A stretch of 64,000 nucleotides of DNA from Arsenicibacter rosenii (GCF_001870735.1 NZ_MORL01000011.1:94360-158359); one strand, 5' to 3'; positions 36,145 through 44,238 are shown, counted from the stretch's first letter. Notes: generated from the sequence alone by a model not told the origin. Numbers and translations: made by a program.

Positions 36145-36552
36145 GCATGTAAGCTAGTTTCCCGTCTGCTTCAGACAGACTGAAATTGCCTACTTATGGT
36201 AATCCATAAGTAGAGGTCCACGTACACACCTTGAGTATTAATTGTTTACACACCTTTATTTATGGATTACTTTCTGCGCGCTAACGCCTACGCTTGTTTG
36301 TACCTGTTGTCAGAAGCCTCTCTTTCCGGTAATACAGACTTATATCGTGTCACTTACCCTACGTTGTATTTACCCCTTTAAATAGCCAGCCAAACGCTAC
36401 AAATAAGACCTATATTCCCTCGATTCGTCCCCAAAACAGTCATTAAATAAATTTAGAGTACCTTTCAGTAAATCATTTTATCATGTAGAACAACTTTTAT
36501 TATTTTTCAAAGCAGTAAAATTCTATAGCCAATCCATAAAAACAATTCTCAT
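36145..36552. promoter_or_regulatory. Intergenic region after the integrase: hairpin and first direct repeat
   Basis: 408 bp without a gene. A perfect hairpin CTACTTATGG TAAT CCATAAGTAG lies at 36,190-36,213, and TATGGATTAC (36,261-36,270) repeats part of it in inverse orientation. The first 37-nt direct repeat is at 36,350-36,386. The remainder is AT-rich, leading to the lipoprotein gene. Confidence 0.5.
36350..36386 (+). repeat. 37-nt direct repeat, copy 1
   Basis: Runs from TCACTTACCCT through TTTACCCCTTTAAATAGC. It matches copy 2 at 37,344-37,380 at 36 of 37 positions. The two copies bracket a 957-bp segment carrying the lipoprotein gene. Confidence 0.8.
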
Positions 36553-36987
36553 ATGAAGCGCTTATTGTTTCTTATCTCGATTTCTTTCTTGTTAACAGAT
36601 TGTAAAAAGAAAGAAGGTGACTCAGGCACTACTCCTTCACCTAATTCTGCTGTGAATGGCAAATGGAAATATGAAAGTAATATCAACGGAGGTTGCAGTA
36701 ATTTAATTGGCACCGTTTGTGAAATCAAAAATGGTGAATCAACAATACTTTCATTGCCAGCAACAGAGAATGGCTTTAAGACTGGAGAAAAAATTCTTTC
36801 CAATATTAATCAAACTACATCGCCCAATAACTTTTCTGCGATAGGCTACACAAGGAATAACGGTGGAGTAGTCCAAGATCCTAACTTAAAAGTTGAAATT
36901 GTAATTCAAGCAAATGGCCAAGAAATGATACAGACTTACCCTAATAATGCATGTAATCCAAATCAAAAGTGGATTAAAATGAACTGA
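36553..36987 (+). CDS. Small AT-rich prophage lipoprotein
   Basis: A 144-aa protein with a lipoprotein signal (LLFLISISFLLTDC) and a KKKEGDSG start of the mature chain. The body (SAVNGKWKYESNINGGCSNLIGTVCEIKNGE) looks like a small lipocalin-like beta barrel with four cysteines that could pair. Base composition is distinctly AT-richer than the integrase and umuDC on either side, and 37-nt direct repeats flank the segment. It behaves like a cargo (moron) gene. A role such as superinfection exclusion or host-surface change is speculation. Confidence 0.7.
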   Translation: MKRLLFLISISFLLTDCKKKEGDSGTTPSPNSAVNGKWKYESNINGGCSNLIGTVCEIKNGESTILSLPATENGFKTGEKILSNINQTTSPNNFSAIGYTRNNGGVVQDPNLKVEIVIQANGQEMIQTYPNNACNPNQKWIKMN

Positions 36988-37402
36988 TTACCAGAAGTCA
37001 GAAAGTTTTGAATAGAAAAGTTGTATAAAACAAACTTTCCAAATTGCTTCTATTATTGAATAAAATGACAAAAGGTATTAGATCTATTGCTTCTTTTCCC
37101 AACAAAAAAACATTACTTTACCTGTCTCCTCTTTTGCTATTTATATCTGCGATAACAAAGGAGGAGGCATTGCACATCTGAGACAGGTCGCCCTGGTCGC
37201 CAGATAAGTATCTCAATTAACAGATATTTTGACGGGAATAAAGTTCACGATTGCCCAACAAATGGGCAATACGACGCTTAGTAACAAATTTCTACCTGTT
37301 ATAAAACTTCCCCTCCATCGGGTAATACTCACTCATTATCATATCACTTACCCTGCGTTGTATTTACCCCTTTAAATAGCTATCATAGCAGCAAATTCCT
37401 GT
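36988..37402. promoter_or_regulatory. Intergenic region upstream of umuDC
   Basis: 415 bp without a gene. It has a perfect hairpin ATTGCCCA / TGGGCAAT at 37,250-37,270 (no T tract), and GGTCGCC twice near 37,186-37,201. The second 37-nt direct repeat at 37,344-37,380 ends 22 nt before umuD and so is likely to include its promoter or operator. Confidence 0.45.
37344..37380 (+). repeat. 37-nt direct repeat, copy 2 (umuD promoter region)
   Basis: Matches copy 1 at 36 of 37 positions. It lies 22 nt upstream of umuD. Confidence 0.8.
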
Positions 37403-37855
37403 ATGATGATCGCTATTTCAGATTATATCGATCCGGCCGATATTGTTAAGGCCAGTATTGAGACACGCTACGAAATACCTTTTTTCTCCTCTTATGTGCA
37501 GGCCGGCTTTCCCAGCCCCGCCGATAATTATCTGGAAAAGGTCTGTGACCTTAATGATCTGTGCGTGACTAATGCCGAATCCACCTACTTTGTGCGGGTA
37601 ACGTCTGATTCAATGATCGGTGACCGTATTGAGGCGGGAGATGTCCTGGTCGTAGATAGTTCCCGCGAAGCAGTGGACGGCAAAATCATCATCGCCTGGT
37701 ACAGCGGCGGACACACCGTCAAACGCATCCACTACGCCGGCGACATGGTGATCCTGATGCCCTCAAATACCAAATACGAGCCGATTTACGTGCACCCCGG
37801 CGACGATTTCCGTGTTTTCGGTGTGGTCACCTTCGTTATTCATAAGCCGCTATGA
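37403..37855 (+). CDS. umuD: UmuD-like LexA-family autoprotease (Pol V subunit)
   Basis: A 150-aa S24 peptidase. The cleavage site is Ala34-Gly35 in [11 protein letters not shown]. The catalytic Ser70 lies in [19 protein letters not shown] and the catalytic Lys107 in HTVKRI. UmuD is self-cleaved upon RecA activation during the SOS response, and UmuD' joins UmuC to form a translesion polymerase. The stop overlaps the umuC start by ATGA (37,852-37,855), so the two are coupled. It is carried on the prophage between the lipoprotein and the defence block. Confidence 0.93.
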   Translation: MMIAISDYIDPADIVKASIETRYEIPFFSSYVQAGFPSPADNYLEKVCDLNDLCVTNAESTYFVRVTSDSMIGDRIEAGDVLVVDSSREAVDGKIIIAWYSGGHTVKRIHYAGDMVILMPSNTKYEPIYVHPGDDFRVFGVVTFVIHKPL

Positions 37856-39132
37856 TCGCCCTTGTCGACTGCAATAATTTCTACGTAAGCTGTGAGCGCA
37901 GTTTTAATCCGGCGCTGGAAAACAAACCGGTCATTGTGCTGAGCAACAATGACGGCTGTGCCATTGCCCGCTCCAACGAAGCCAAGGCGCTCGGCATTAA
38001 AATGGGTACGCCCTACTTTCAGCTGAAGGAATTAATTGACCGGCACGACATTTCGGTTTTCAGCAGTAACTACACGCTTTACGGTGATATGTCGGCCCGG
38101 ATTATGTCCACCATCGGCAGATTCGTAGAAAATGTTGAAGTGTACAGCATCGACGAAGCCTTTCTGGATCTGGCCGGCTATGAATCTACTTATCCGGATC
38201 TGACAGCACTGGCAAAAGAAATCCGCAGCACGGTGCTCCGGTGGCAGCGGGTCCCTACCAGCATCGGTATGGCGCCGACAAAAACACTGGCCAAAATCGC
38301 CAATAAACTGGCCAAGCTGAATCCGGATCATCAGGGCGTGTATCTGCTCGATTCTGAAGAAAAGATCCAAGCTGCTCTTGAGAGCTACGATGTATCTGAA
38401 CTCTGGGGAATCGGCCACCGGTATGCAGCATTTCTCAAGCATAATGAGATCCGGACAGCCCTGCAATTCCGGAACCTGCCTGATGACTGGATTTCTGATA
38501 ACCTGACGGTGAATGGCCTGCGTATGGCCTATGAGCTGCGTGGAACGCCCTGTAAGATGATTGAAACGGAAGCAGCATCCAAAAAGGCCATCTGCGTGGC
38601 TCCCTCATTCGGGCGGATGGTACCGGACCTGAAAACCATGTCTGAAGCTCTTTCAACCTACATTGGCAGAGCAGCCGAAAAACTCAGAAAGCAGAAGACA
38701 GCGGCCGGCGTTATGACAATATTTATTCACACAAACCGCCACAGAACATCAGGCAACAATTTACCCGCAAAGCAGTATTATAACTCACGGACTGTGGAGC
38801 TGCCCCACCCGTCGGCCAGTACATCCGAGCTGATTGCCTACGCGCAGGAAGCACTGAAATCCATTTATGCTTTCGGTTATAATTATCAGAAGATCGGGGT
38901 TATTCTGACGGGTTTCGTACCGCTTGACTTTCAGCAGGGTAGTTTCTTCACCAATCTACCGGATGAACGGCTGCTGAAGGCCTCGCTGGCGATGGATAAA
39001 CTGAATGAACGTTTCGGCCGTGACCGGGTGCGCGTAGCCAGCGCCGGCTATGATCCCACCTGGAAGCACCGGCAGCAGTTTATGTCGCCGCAGTATACAA
39101 CCAGGTGGAAAGATATCATGAAGGTTTATTGA
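37852..39132 (+). CDS. umuC: UmuC-like Y-family translesion DNA polymerase
   Basis: A 426-aa protein, full length. Y-family motifs visible are [19 protein letters not shown] (first metal Asp), [35 protein letters not shown] (second acidic pair), [20 protein letters not shown] and a helix-hairpin-helix around [16 protein letters not shown]. The little-finger region follows and it ends in a DUF4113-like tail ([14 protein letters not shown]). Together with umuD it forms an error-prone Pol V. It converges on the metzincin gene with a 9-nt gap. Confidence 0.95.
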   Translation: MIALVDCNNFYVSCERSFNPALENKPVIVLSNNDGCAIARSNEAKALGIKMGTPYFQLKELIDRHDISVFSSNYTLYGDMSARIMSTIGRFVENVEVYSIDEAFLDLAGYESTYPDLTALAKEIRSTVLRWQRVPTSIGMAPTKTLAKIANKLAKLNPDHQGVYLLDSEEKIQAALESYDVSELWGIGHRYAAFLKHNEIRTALQFRNLPDDWISDNLTVNGLRMAYELRGTPCKMIETEAASKKAICVAPSFGRMVPDLKTMSEALSTYIGRAAEKLRKQKTAAGVMTIFIHTNRHRTSGNNLPAKQYYNSRTVELPHPSASTSELIAYAQEALKSIYAFGYNYQKIGVILTGFVPLDFQQGSFFTNLPDERLLKASLAMDKLNERFGRDRVRVASAGYDPTWKHRQQFMSPQYTTRWKDIMKVY

Positions 39133-39141
39133 TAAAGCTTA

Positions 39142-39942
39142 TTATGGATAAACTTTACCAATATATTCTTTGTCAATATCAGATAGTTCGTAGTTTAAAG
39201 GGAAGCTTGTACCATCATAAGTAAAATTAGCAGGAAAACTATATGCCATTATTGACAGTGGATCTACTTGAGAATATTGAGTAGTCGCTTTTTCATACTC
39301 TTGAAAGAAATTTTTGTCAACAGTATTTTTATCCCACTTTAAGGTGAAGTACAATGAATTGTAAATATAGTCTCGATTCCAATTTATATTAACAGCCGGG
39401 CTCTGATGCTCATGAATAAGCCCTAAAGCATGGCCAAATTCGTGCAAAACAACTCTTTTAAATTCCCGTTCAGGAGTAAGGTCATTTAGCCAGCCAAAAT
39501 TCATTGTTGCCTCAGATTTAGAAACCCTTAGTGCATCAACACCTATATAAGACCAAGAGCCTGTATTTTCAAATGAAACTCGTATATCAGACTCATTTCT
39601 ATCCATTGTTTCCACAAATCTAATACTACAATATTCACTCCAAATTGAAGCGTATTCCAAAACTCTAGATTTTATATTATCACCCTGAAAAAAATATACT
39701 TTTAATACTCGACTAGGACGCCACATTTTTTTTAACTGTGCGGCCATTTCAAGAATAAGGGAGTATTTATCTCCCAGAATATTATTTTCAGGATTTACCT
39801 TAATTTCATTTAACAATCCTTTCTGTTGATCACTTAAATCACTAAGATTACTTTCTCGTTCCTGTATTGAACGTAAAATAGCCCTTTGCTTTGTTTCTTG
39901 AGCTATTTCTTTTGTATACTCAAATATCAATTTATTTTCCAT
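39142..39942 (-). CDS. Metzincin-type zinc metallopeptidase, last gene of the CBASS-like cluster
   Basis: A 266-aa protein with a zinc site HEFGHALGLIH (His167, Glu168, His171, His177), the HExxHxxGxxH signature of metzincins, and a Met-turn SIMAYS about 50 residues later. The upstream SDIRVSFENTGSWSYIGVDA matches the start of ZnMc/M12-like catalytic domains. There is no signal peptide, so it would act in the cytoplasm. The N-terminal 75 residues are helical (KEIAQETKQRAILRSIQERE). It is AT-rich like the three genes before it and lies 54 nt after the E2-like gene. It is not a JAB/JAMM peptidase. A role in trimming the CD-NTase conjugate, or as a second effector, is inference. Confidence 0.85.
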   Translation of the reverse strand: MENKLIFEYTKEIAQETKQRAILRSIQERESNLSDLSDQQKGLLNEIKVNPENNILGDKYSLILEMAAQLKKMWRPSRVLKVYFFQGDNIKSRVLEYASIWSEYCSIRFVETMDRNESDIRVSFENTGSWSYIGVDALRVSKSEATMNFGWLNDLTPEREFKRVVLHEFGHALGLIHEHQSPAVNINWNRDYIYNSLYFTLKWDKNTVDKNFFQEYEKATTQYSQVDPLSIMAYSFPANFTYDGTSFPLNYELSDIDKEYIGKVYP

Positions 39943-39996
39943 TATTTATGAAATTTATATAATAAATACAAGGTCAACGCAATTCAATTAATATAT

Positions 39997-40491
39997 CTAC
40001 TTTTTCACAAAAGATATACTTTTACTAATTGAGCTACGTATATAAGGTTTTTTTTCAGTTTTACGCATTACATTAGGATGTATTCCACCTCCATTCCAAA
40101 CATTACCGTTAGTTAACCAATCTTCATAATAATACAACCACAAAGATATCCACGGAATTATTGTATCACTTAGCCTGTCATAGTCTGTAAATTCTTTTAT
40201 TCCAGGTAAATATAGGCATAATGACCAGTCTCCATAAAGATGAGGTGGTTTTTCGCCTTTCAATCCTCTTTCTAAAACAGGATCAAGAATATGAATAACA
40301 GGCCTTTTATTATGTCTATATACTAACTTGAAATTATAAAGGCAGCTCCTTGCAGTTGGCTTTGCATATCCATACACTATTAGCTGGTTATATTTTTCAA
40401 GTTGAACTTCAAAATCAGGATACAAACGCCTTATTGAAGCAGCCTGTTGGCCTAAATTAGGCTTTTTAATAAAGTTTTGCTTACTCACCAA
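39997..40491 (-). CDS. CBASS E2-like (ubiquitin-conjugating-like) protein, stand-alone
   Basis: A 164-aa protein matching the short E2-like proteins of type II CBASS: a PPHLYGDWSLCLYLPG segment with candidate catalytic Cys92, then TIIPWISLWLYYYEDWLTNG and VWNGGGIHP. In characterised type II systems an E2 or E1-E2 (Cap2) links the CD-NTase C-terminus to a target and raises its activity. Here no E1 domain is fused or adjacent. The start overlaps the end of the CD-NTase gene by 11 nt, showing tight coupling. The family assignment rests on motif recognition. Confidence 0.8.
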   Translation of the reverse strand: MVSKQNFIKKPNLGQQAASIRRLYPDFEVQLEKYNQLIVYGYAKPTARSCLYNFKLVYRHNKRPVIHILDPVLERGLKGEKPPHLYGDWSLCLYLPGIKEFTDYDRLSDTIIPWISLWLYYYEDWLTNGNVWNGGGIHPNVMRKTEKKPYIRSSISKSISFVKK

Positions 40492-41653
40492 AAAATGTAT
40501 TTGGTTTAACTAAACTACTGCCAATTACGCTTGAAGTAATTATTCCTGATTGACGGTCTTGGCGTAACAATCCATTTGAACGCAATTTATTAATTTCCTC
40601 AGAGCGTTTAATAGATCCAAGATTATATGCATCCTCACCAAATAATCCCTTTAAAATTCGGCTCTCTACCAATACGCCCTGCTGATACTTAAACTTATTC
40701 CACTCTCCTCTGAGATGGCGTGCAAAACGCAAAAACTCACTATAATATTGAGGTTCAGTATCCCATTTAGAAGTAAAATCCTCATTTTTATTTACAGGAT
40801 TAAGGACCTTTATCCTTCCACTTCCCATAAAGATAAAATCGTCTGCATCATTGATGATTCGATTTATAATCCCATCCATTGTAGAAAATATTGATGCTTC
40901 TCCATTATAATACTGCCCAGCTATAGTAGTTAGGATAATACTTGACGTAGCATAATCACTATTCCCCGCGAAAAAAATATCTCTATACCTCTTTAGTAAT
41001 TGAACACTCCTTTGTAGGGGCTTTTTACGTTTGAATACATCAGCAGGAAGGCGCTCAAGTGAAGCAGATGCTTTTACTCTCTTATCTGCCTGCTCTAATA
41101 AAGATTCTACAATAAGATTTGCTTTTTCAATAAACCAATCTGCATGTCCCCTTGGATTACTTATACATACCTGCTTCGTTTCTTTATCTAGGACAAGAAT
41201 AGTATTTTTACAAAAATCAGATTGTTGACTTGCAACAAGCAGATCCATATGAAAATCATTTTTGTATTGTATTCGTAAACACCTGCTCTTTACTTCTAAA
41301 GTATCTTTCCACCTACTTCCAGGCTCACGTAATCTCCTTTCTAATTGTCTTCTTATCTCATCAGGAGGATATTTTGAAGCAATAGTTTTTAATTGGATTA
41401 CGGTATCCAAGTCAAACTCATTACCTTCGTAAGGCTTATTTGTTGTCCCCATACGAACACTTCCTTGAGCATATGCTTCAGAAACAAGGGCTTTAAAAAA
41501 AACCGTATCATCTAATACAAACTGATGAACTGCCTTATAAGCCGTTTCCATACGTTCGCGACGGGTATCGTCTAACTGAAGTGCTTCAGCCATTTTATCC
41601 AGCTGATCATCTAATTGAACAATTGGATCATCATAATTTAACATACTTTCCAT
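40481..41653 (-). CDS. CBASS CD-NTase (cGAS/DncV-like nucleotidyltransferase)
   Basis: A 390-aa protein with the Pol-beta nucleotidyltransferase core: QGSVRMGT (Gly64-Ser65), EFDLDTV (metal-binding Asp81 and Asp83) and FHMDLLVA (third Asp137). An N-terminal helix (about 10-50) and a C-terminal helical domain complete the SMODS/CD-NTase layout. On phage infection it would make a cyclic oligonucleotide that switches on the membrane effector encoded upstream. The extreme C-terminus KPNTFFGE is glycine-containing and flexible-looking, as expected if an E2 attaches it to a partner. The cyclic product cannot be predicted from sequence alone. It follows the effector gene by 7 nt. Confidence 0.9.
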   Translation of the reverse strand: MESMLNYDDPIVQLDDQLDKMAEALQLDDTRRERMETAYKAVHQFVLDDTVFFKALVSEAYAQGSVRMGTTNKPYEGNEFDLDTVIQLKTIASKYPPDEIRRQLERRLREPGSRWKDTLEVKSRCLRIQYKNDFHMDLLVASQQSDFCKNTILVLDKETKQVCISNPRGHADWFIEKANLIVESLLEQADKRVKASASLERLPADVFKRKKPLQRSVQLLKRYRDIFFAGNSDYATSSIILTTIAGQYYNGEASIFSTMDGIINRIINDADDFIFMGSGRIKVLNPVNKNEDFTSKWDTEPQYYSEFLRFARHLRGEWNKFKYQQGVLVESRILKGLFGEDAYNLGSIKRSEEINKLRSNGLLRQDRQSGIITSSVIGSSLVKPNTFFGE

Positions 41654-41660
41654 ATTTTAG

Positions 41661-42476
41661 TTAAATAATTTTTCTTGCTTGAGGTAATATAATTTTTCCA
41701 TTATCTGTCCTGCCCTTACGAATTTCTTCAGGTGTAGCAAAAATATAGCTCTCGTTCTGATGTTGTTCGTCAAAAAGTTTTCTTATTTCTCTCTTTTGCC
41801 TTTCTCCATCAGGTTTCAATTGATATATATCTGCATATAAAAACTCTTCATAGGAAAAAAAATCTGGAGCATTTATTCCTTCATAATCAGACCTACAATA
41901 AGTATATTGTATATAGGGAAATACTTCTCTATTCAATAAATTATCAGCTATTAATTCTTCATAAAACTCCCTCCAAGGATCAAGTTCTCTATTTTTCTTA
42001 GAACTAAACCAATCAATAAATTTAGGCAGATTCATGCGATGTTTTATAATACATCTTAGATCGTTTCTACTCACATCATCAATTCCCATCGCAGTATGAT
42101 CTTCAATACCTATATTGTGAAAAAACTCCGCATTTTCGTCTTTTAGATATTTATATACGCCGCCAACAGGTTGATAACCTCTTTCAGGTTTTTTATGATT
42201 CCTTATTAATAAATACTTGCCATCTATCTCTATTCTGAAAAAATATGCAATTGACAAGCGCACAGGTCTTAATGGCCTTATAAAATACACCTGGACACAG
42301 ATTAATATATAATCTTTTAGTCTCCAAGCATCAATCAAAATCCCAATTAGTGATGAAATAGCTATCCCGATACCGCCATCTCGGATTGGAGCCTGAATGC
42401 TTGGCCAATCTTTTAAAAAGAATATACTAATAAGGATAACAAGTATACTTATTAGCAAGCTAAGTGAATTGCTCAT
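41661..42476 (-). CDS. CBASS effector: two transmembrane helices plus SMODS-associated NUDIX domain
   Basis: A 271-aa protein with two N-terminal membrane helices (SLLISILVILISIFFL about 5-20; GIGIAISSLIGILIDAW about 35-51). A soluble domain follows, starting RLSIAYFFRIEIDGKYLLIRN and GYQPVGGVYKYL and containing a REFYEEL box like the Nudix signature. This arrangement matches the SMODS-associated NUDIX (TM-NUDIX) effectors of CBASS. Expected role: bind the cyclic nucleotide through the NUDIX domain and damage the inner membrane, killing the infected cell. It is the first gene of the minus-strand operon and directly faces the divergent regulator. Confidence 0.85.
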   Translation of the reverse strand: MSNSLSLLISILVILISIFFLKDWPSIQAPIRDGGIGIAISSLIGILIDAWRLKDYILICVQVYFIRPLRPVRLSIAYFFRIEIDGKYLLIRNHKKPERGYQPVGGVYKYLKDENAEFFHNIGIEDHTAMGIDDVSRNDLRCIIKHRMNLPKFIDWFSSKKNRELDPWREFYEELIADNLLNREVFPYIQYTYCRSDYEGINAPDFFSYEEFLYADIYQLKPDGERQKREIRKLFDEQHQNESYIFATPEEIRKGRTDNGKIILPQARKII

Positions 42477-42678
42477 ATCTCATATGTATAGATACAACAA
42501 CAATGATTGGTTGACAAAAAAAGTTCCAAACCTTCTTTTGTCAACCACATTTTACAAAAAAGAATCCAATCAAAAAAAACATTGAATCACTGATTATCAG
42601 CAATTTATAAAAATAAAAAAATCATTAATACAATAAATTAGGTTACAGATAATATTCAGTTTATATATTTGTCAACCT
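42477..42678. promoter_or_regulatory. Divergent promoter/operator between CBASS effector and XRE-ImmA regulator
   Basis: GGTTGACAAA occurs three times: plus strand at 42,509-42,518, inverted at 42,537-42,546 and inverted at 42,668-42,677. The first two form a perfect 12-bp inverted repeat (42,508-42,519 with 42,536-42,547). The third overlaps a TATATTTG -7 box (42,664-42,671) and abuts the regulator's ATG. The pair lies 33-71 bp before the effector start, over its probable -33 region. The regulator could thus repress both directions. Confidence 0.65.
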
Positions 42679-43743
42679 ATGAAGGCAACTATGAGTACCA
42701 ATAATCCTTTTCCATCCCGACTCAGGCAAGCTCGTTTGTTAGCAAAGCTTTCACTACGTGAGCTCTCAGAGAAGTCCGGATCAATTGTAAGTTACAATTC
42801 GATCAAAAAATATGAAGATGGTAAAATGATGCCCGATGAAAGTGTAATTACTGGGCTAGCTCAAGCTTTAAACGTTGGGCCTGACTATTTCTTTAAGGCG
42901 ATGAATGTAGAGCTTAGCAAAGTGGAGTTCAGAAAAAGAGCAAATCTTAGCGTTAAAGATCTTAACAGCATAAAAGAACAAATTAGAAGTCATTTAGAAA
43001 GATATCTTGAAATAGAAAATATATTAAGGATAGAGAATAACTTCTACAATCCTATTTCAGATATGCTTGTACAAGATACTGAATCGGTTGAAAATATTGT
43101 TTTGCATTTATTAAGAGAGTGGCATTTGGGATATAACCCTATCCCAAATGTAATTGAAATGTTAGAAGAAAAAGGTGTCAAAATTATTGAGATAGACGCA
43201 CCTGAAGCATTTGATGGCCTCGCTGCATTTGCAGATCATACGCCTGTTATTGTTTTAAACAAGAATTTTTTGCCGGAGCGAAAAAGGTTTACAGCTTTAC
43301 ATGAATTAGGCCATATTTTACTTAAAATACCTCGTCAGTTGGACAGCAAAGTAGTAGAAAGTATTTGTCATAGATTTGCAAGTGCAATGCTCATCCCTAA
43401 ACCGGTTATGATTAATTTAATTGGATTTAAAAGATCAACAATTACAATAGCTGAACTAATAACAATCAAAGAAAACTACGGAATATCTCTTCAGGCTATT
43501 GTCAGAAGATGTAAAGATCTGTCAATAATAACAGAATACGCATACAAAGCTTTTTTCATATCTATAAGTAAAAATAGAAAGGAAGAAGGCTTGGGTAAAT
43601 ACAAAGGGCAAGAAAGAACCTTCCGCTTTACTCAGCTACTATATAGAATAGCAGCAGAAGAGTTAGTAACAATTGGTAAAGCTGCGGCTTTAGGCGAAAT
43701 GAAAACAATAGAGTTAAAACGAATACTTGATAGAATATTATAG
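42679..43743 (+). CDS. Fused XRE-type HTH repressor and ImmA/IrrE metallopeptidase
   Basis: A 354-aa protein. Residues about 12-65 are an XRE-type HTH (SRLRQARLLAKLSLRELSEKSG, then SYNSIKKYEDGKMMPDESVI). The middle to C-terminal part is an ImmA/IrrE (COG2856) domain with zinc motif HELGH (His208, Glu209, His212) preceded by RKRFTALHELGHILLKI. Such proteases cleave repressors after DNA damage or phage signals. In some CBASS loci two separate proteins, CapH (HTH) and CapP (ImmA-like), control expression; here both functions would be on one chain. It is divergent from the CBASS operon and has candidate operators in the shared promoter. Confidence 0.87.
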   Translation: MKATMSTNNPFPSRLRQARLLAKLSLRELSEKSGSIVSYNSIKKYEDGKMMPDESVITGLAQALNVGPDYFFKAMNVELSKVEFRKRANLSVKDLNSIKEQIRSHLERYLEIENILRIENNFYNPISDMLVQDTESVENIVLHLLREWHLGYNPIPNVIEMLEEKGVKIIEIDAPEAFDGLAAFADHTPVIVLNKNFLPERKRFTALHELGHILLKIPRQLDSKVVESICHRFASAMLIPKPVMINLIGFKRSTITIAELITIKENYGISLQAIVRRCKDLSIITEYAYKAFFISISKNRKEEGLGKYKGQERTFRFTQLLYRIAAEELVTIGKAAALGEMKTIELKRILDRIL

Positions 43744-43755
43744 CCTAATTCTTCC

Positions 43756-44238
43756 ATGCCTGAAAATATAACTATCCACGACATCACTATTCTTCATGAT
43801 TTACTCCAAGTTAATCTAGTGCATCTGCTTTTTCAGTTAGATGCTGCTTTCCACATTCCTCATCTAACTTTCGATGAATTAACATCACATGAAAAAAATG
43901 TATTCAAACCTTTCATTGGTAATAACTCTCTAATTATAAACAACTTTAATCCTATCAAACTTGAGTTAATATCTCACGAATTAAAATTCGGCAATAAATT
44001 CTGTTTACAAGACTTAATGGCTTTTGAGCTTGCAGCAGAAAATAAAAGTGTTTTATTAACTCATGTTAAATTGGTACAACAAGAGGCGCAGGCCAGAGGT
44101 ATAACCGTACAATCTATTTCATGGTTAATTTATGAACTTTACTTACGCGATTCTATCAATAAAATATATGCCTGCCAATGTCTCAACCAGCTAAGGCAAA
44201 TTAACAAAGGTATATCCGAGATTAACTGGCCTAGTTAA
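43756..44238 (+). CDS. PIN-domain-like protein paired with the XRE-ImmA regulator
   Basis: A 160-aa protein with PIN-like acidic residues at the usual places: IHDITILHDLLQVNLVHLL at the N-terminus, then HLTFDELTSHEK, then KFCLQDLMAFELAAENKSVLLT. PIN proteins are metal-dependent RNases, often VapC toxins. Xre-COG2856 proteins coupled to PIN-like toxins are known as candidate toxin-antitoxin pairs. The start is 12 nt after the regulator's stop, and the composition is equally AT-rich, so they form one operon. Catalytic activity is not proven; the acidic set is incomplete in my reading. Confidence 0.65.
   Translation: MPENITIHDITILHDLLQVNLVHLLFQLDAAFHIPHLTFDELTSHEKNVFKPFIGNNSLIINNFNPIKLELISHELKFGNKFCLQDLMAFELAAENKSVLLTHVKLVQQEAQARGITVQSISWLIYELYLRDSINKIYACQCLNQLRQINKGISEINWPS

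Noticed and set aside
39142..39942. Metzincin as a secreted virulence or nutrient protease
   Set aside because: No signal peptide, and its position at the end of a defence operon with matching base composition fits a cytoplasmic role better.
42679..44238. Classic phage cI-type immunity repressor region
   Set aside because: No antirepressor or early phage operon is divergent from it. The divergent genes are the CBASS operon, so control of defence cargo is more likely than control of the lytic switch.
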